Positions 61,550 through 64,000 of a stretch of DNA of 64,000 bases are shown here, one piece after another. Under the pieces are notes generated by a model that was given only the letters and a program-made list of their open reading frames with translations, did no database searches and had not been told where the DNA came from. This DNA is from Azoarcus_F sp036734105 (GTDB lineage: Bacteria; Pseudomonadota; Gammaproteobacteria; Burkholderiales; Rhodocyclaceae): assembly GCA_036734105.1 (NCBI GenBank), contig DAIMZH010000007.1:1-64000 (forward strand), read 5' to 3'. Each line of letters starts with the position of its first letter. The first letter of the stretch is position 1. The position numbers were made by a program, and so were the translations under genes.

Positions 61550-64000
61550 ATGAGCAAAAAGAAGGCCTTCCGTAGTCAGCCGGAGAACCAGAAAAAGGCC
61601 TCCATGGTTGAGGTCGAGTCGGCGAGCGATACCCGTCCAGCGTTGCCATCCAGAGTAGTCGGTATCGGATCATCGGCGGGTGGACTTGAGGCCTTGCGCG
61701 GGTTGCTGTCCAAGCTCTCTCCTGGAATGAACTGCGCCTATATCGTGGTCCAGCACTTGTCGCCCAGCTACAAGAGCCAGTTGCCCGAACTGCTGGGGCG
61801 CGACACGGCGCTTACCGTGGTCGAGATGAGATCGGGCGAGCGGCTCAAGGCCGATCATGTTTTCATCACACCACCAAGTTGCAATGTGCTGCTTCGCGAT
61901 GGAGTGCTTGTCTTGCAACAGGCCGAACTGTCGGTGCTGCCCAAGCCTTCGGTTAACCTGTTGTTTGAGTCGATCGCTGCAGGCTATGGCGAGAATGCGA
62001 TTGCCGTAGTGCTCTCTGGCACTGGCAGTGATGGCGCGTCTGGCGTCAGAGCGATCAAGGCCGCGGGTGGATTTGCCTTTGCACAGCAACCTGACACTGC
62101 GCGCTACGATGGCATGCCAAACATGGCGATCGAGACTGGCTGCATAGACTGGATACTTCCGCCTGAGCAGATTGCCAGAGAACTCCAGCAGTTGTGCAAA
62201 CACGAAGGCCTGCCCACCATGTCGGGTTCTGCCGCCAGCCGCGACACGACAGGGAGTTTGCGCAAGTTGCTGGCCAAGGTACGCAATCGCACCCGGATGG
62301 ATTTTTCCGGGTACAAGCCTACAACCCTGTGGCGTCGCATTGAACGGCGCATGGTGGCCAATCGTGTCAATGACATCGAGGCTTATCTTGATTTCATTGA
62401 AGCTCATCCGGATGAGCTCGAACGACTGGCCAAGGACACCCTGATCTCAGTGACTGCCTTCATGCGCGATCCTTCCGCGTTCTCGGCGCTTGAGGTTGAG
62501 TTGCGGCGTTTGCTGGCGCGCAAGTCTGTTGGCGATGATATTCGCATCTGGGTGCCTGGCTGTGCAACCGGCGAAGAAGCGTACTCCATTGCGATTGTGC
62601 TGCACCGCATTCTGGGAGAAGAGTTTCCGCAGTACTCGATACAGATTTTCGCCACCGATGTTGACATGGATGCAATGCAGATCGCTCGCCGTGGTTGCTA
62701 CCCTGCGACCGCAGTGGAGTCGTTGGGAAGGGATATCCTGCAACGATATTTCCAACCAATGAACGATGCCTATGAGATCAACAAGCTGCTGCGCGGCGTG
62801 GTGGTTTTTGCACGCCAGGACCTTGTGCTTGATCCGCCATTTCTGCGTCTCGATCTGATCAGTTGCCGAAATGTTCTGATCTATCTGCAGAATCCGGTTC
62901 AGTCGAGATTGCTCGCGTTTTTCCACTATGCGCTGGTCAGCGACGGTCTGTTGTTTCTTGGCAAATCGGAAAGCGTTGCCCAACGAGACTCCCTGTTTAC
63001 TGCAATCAACAAGGAGCACCGGGTGTTTCGCCGCAATGCGGTTGCTGGCTCGCTGCCTGTCGCGGGAAGCCTGGGCTCGGGTGTCGCAAGCGTGCCAGCG
63101 GCAGAGCTTGCGTCAGGTCAGCTTCGACAGCGTGAACTGCGCCTTCTGCAACTGGCTGCCCAGCATTTCATGCCTGACAGCGTGCTGGTGGATTCCCGTC
63201 AGCAGATACGGCATGTTTTCGCCAACACCGGTGGCTACCTGAAGCTGCCCAGTGGCAAAGCCAGTCTTGATGTCTTTTCGCATCTTGGCCGCGACTCAAG
63301 AGTCGAAGCCCAAGCCTTGTTGCGCAAGTCAGCGCAAACCGGTGAGCTGTGTTTTGGCGTGCTTACGCTTCCCCCTGCAGGCTCGGACAAGCGCCCGGTG
63401 AGGATGTCAGTGCGACCCTTTGCACCAGATGGCGACGAACAACTGTACTTGCTGGCCTTTGAGCCGGTCAGTGTTGCCGTGACCGCCGGGCAAGCCTGTG
63501 ATGCGGCCGATGAGAACGCACTCAGAGCCAGTATGGAGCTGGAGCACGAGCTGGTGGCCGCCCGCGAGCATCTGCAGACAGTCATTGAGGAGCTTGAGAC
63601 TTCCAACGAGGAGATGCAGGCACTGAATGAAGAGGTGCAGGCGGCAAATGAGGAACTCCAGGCAACCAACGAAGAGCTCGAGGCCTCCAACGAAGAGCTG
63701 CAGTCAACCAACGAGGAACTGCTCACCATCAACGACGAGCTTCTCGCCAAGACGTCCGAGCTGGCCTCGACCAATGCTGCCCTTGTGTTGGTGCTGCGCA
63801 ATGTTGGCATGCCCATGCTGGTGGTTGATGAGTGTTTGTGCCTGACGCGTTACAACGACGACGCAGCCGAGTTGTTCCGGATTCACGCGACCATGGTTGG
63901 CGGCTCGATAGAGCGCTTGAACCTGCCCGGTGGAATGCCCTCGTTCGTCGAAGAGCTGCGCAGTGCCATGACTGAGCGCCAGCCTGTTGAACGCATCATC
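61550..64000 (+). CDS. Second CheB-CheR-PAS fusion, partial at window end
   Basis: The frame from ATG 61550 is open for 817 codons to the window edge. It shows a CheB domain (VVGIGSSAGGLEAL, VVQHLSPSYKSQ, VLSGTGSDGASG), then CheR (VPGCATGEEAYSIAIVL, LDLISCRNVLIYL), then a NEELQ-type coiled coil at about residues 681-737 and the beginning of a PAS domain. It is a paralogue of the divergent gene at 57931-61119, colinear with it but diverged throughout, so the duplication is old. It too lacks a receiver domain. The C-terminus is cut by the window edge. Confidence 0.93.
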   Translation, partial: MSKKKAFRSQPENQKKASMVEVESASDTRPALPSRVVGIGSSAGGLEALRGLLSKLSPGMNCAYIVVQHLSPSYKSQLPELLGRDTALTVVEMRSGERLKADHVFITPPSCNVLLRDGVLVLQQAELSVLPKPSVNLLFESIAAGYGENAIAVVLSGTGSDGASGVRAIKAAGGFAFAQQPDTARYDGMPNMAIETGCIDWILPPEQIARELQQLCKHEGLPTMSGSAASRDTTGSLRKLLAKVRNRTRMDFSGYKPTTLWRRIERRMVANRVNDIEAYLDFIEAHPDELERLAKDTLISVTAFMRDPSAFSALEVELRRLLARKSVGDDIRIWVPGCATGEEAYSIAIVLHRILGEEFPQYSIQIFATDVDMDAMQIARRGCYPATAVESLGRDILQRYFQPMNDAYEINKLLRGVVVFARQDLVLDPPFLRLDLISCRNVLIYLQNPVQSRLLAFFHYALVSDGLLFLGKSESVAQRDSLFTAINKEHRVFRRNAVAGSLPVAGSLGSGVASVPAAELASGQLRQRELRLLQLAAQHFMPDSVLVDSRQQIRHVFANTGGYLKLPSGKASLDVFSHLGRDSRVEAQALLRKSAQTGELCFGVLTLPPAGSDKRPVRMSVRPFAPDGDEQLYLLAFEPVSVAVTAGQACDAADENALRASMELEHELVAAREHLQTVIEELETSNEEMQALNEEVQAANEELQATNEELEASNEELQSTNEELLTINDELLAKTSELASTNAALVLVLRNVGMPMLVVDECLCLTRYNDDAAELFRIHATMVGGSIERLNLPGGMPSFVEELRSAMTERQPVERII

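Overview
The window looks like a chromosomal segment of a betaproteobacterium, most plausibly a Rhodocyclales-type free-living bacterium. The reasons are the F1Fo ATP synthase operon in the order atpI-B-E-F-H-A-G-D-C, a PEP-CTERM exported protein, a phasin-like protein, tripartite tricarboxylate (Tct) transport genes, and a very high load of cyclic-di-GMP and two-component signalling genes at roughly 60% GC. The genus cannot be fixed from sequence reading alone. No rRNA, tRNA or CRISPR array was recognised.

Layout. 1-290: edge of a RelE/HigB-like toxin gene with a palindromic operator. 1015-5102: an RND efflux pair (adaptor plus pump). 5237-10894: a signalling locus made of a FIST-domain (NosP-like) sensor, a hybrid histidine kinase, a REC-PAS-GGDEF-EAL response regulator and a convergent HPt protein. 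10973-14048: flavodoxin-family protein, pirin, a divergent LysR regulator and YbaK. 14209-17265: a hemerythrin-PAS-PAS-GGDEF-EAL-CZB fusion. 17331-18610: two damaged genes, a cytochrome c'-type lipoprotein with an in-frame TGA and a PEP-CTERM protein with a one-base slip in an A run. 18963-19794: two small heat-shock proteins behind a sigma-32-like promoter. 20239-24846: SulP transporter, tandem universal stress protein and a GAF-GAF-PAS-GGDEF protein. 24971-30512: katG with an OxyR-like site, rlhA, yqeY and yqaA. 30538-33724: a YbbA/YbbP-type ABC exporter. 33959-35479: a membrane diguanylate cyclase.

35692-40457 is an accessory island with yefM-yoeB, higBA, a shred of a group II intron-type reverse transcriptase and a visibly GC-richer tctBA/tctC block. 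40691-45240 is a branched-chain amino acid neighbourhood: leuA with a MITE-like element upstream, a divergent Lrp-family regulator, and livH-livM without their ATPases or binding protein. 45237-46565 is a UMF1-type MFS transporter. 46931-53831 is the ATP synthase operon, closed by a strong terminator. 54037-55165 holds a small unknown protein and a phasin-like protein. 55451-64000 holds a FixLJ-like pair behind a CheB-CheR-PAS fusion, and a divergent second CheB-CheR-PAS paralogue that runs off the end.

The unifying theme is gas, redox and stress sensing linked to cyclic-di-GMP: a NosP-like nitric oxide sensor candidate, hemerythrin and zinc-binding CZB domains, a cytochrome c' relic, KatG with OxyR-type control, four GGDEF proteins, and two CheB/CheR fusions that lack receiver domains and have no CheA/CheW or MCP genes nearby.
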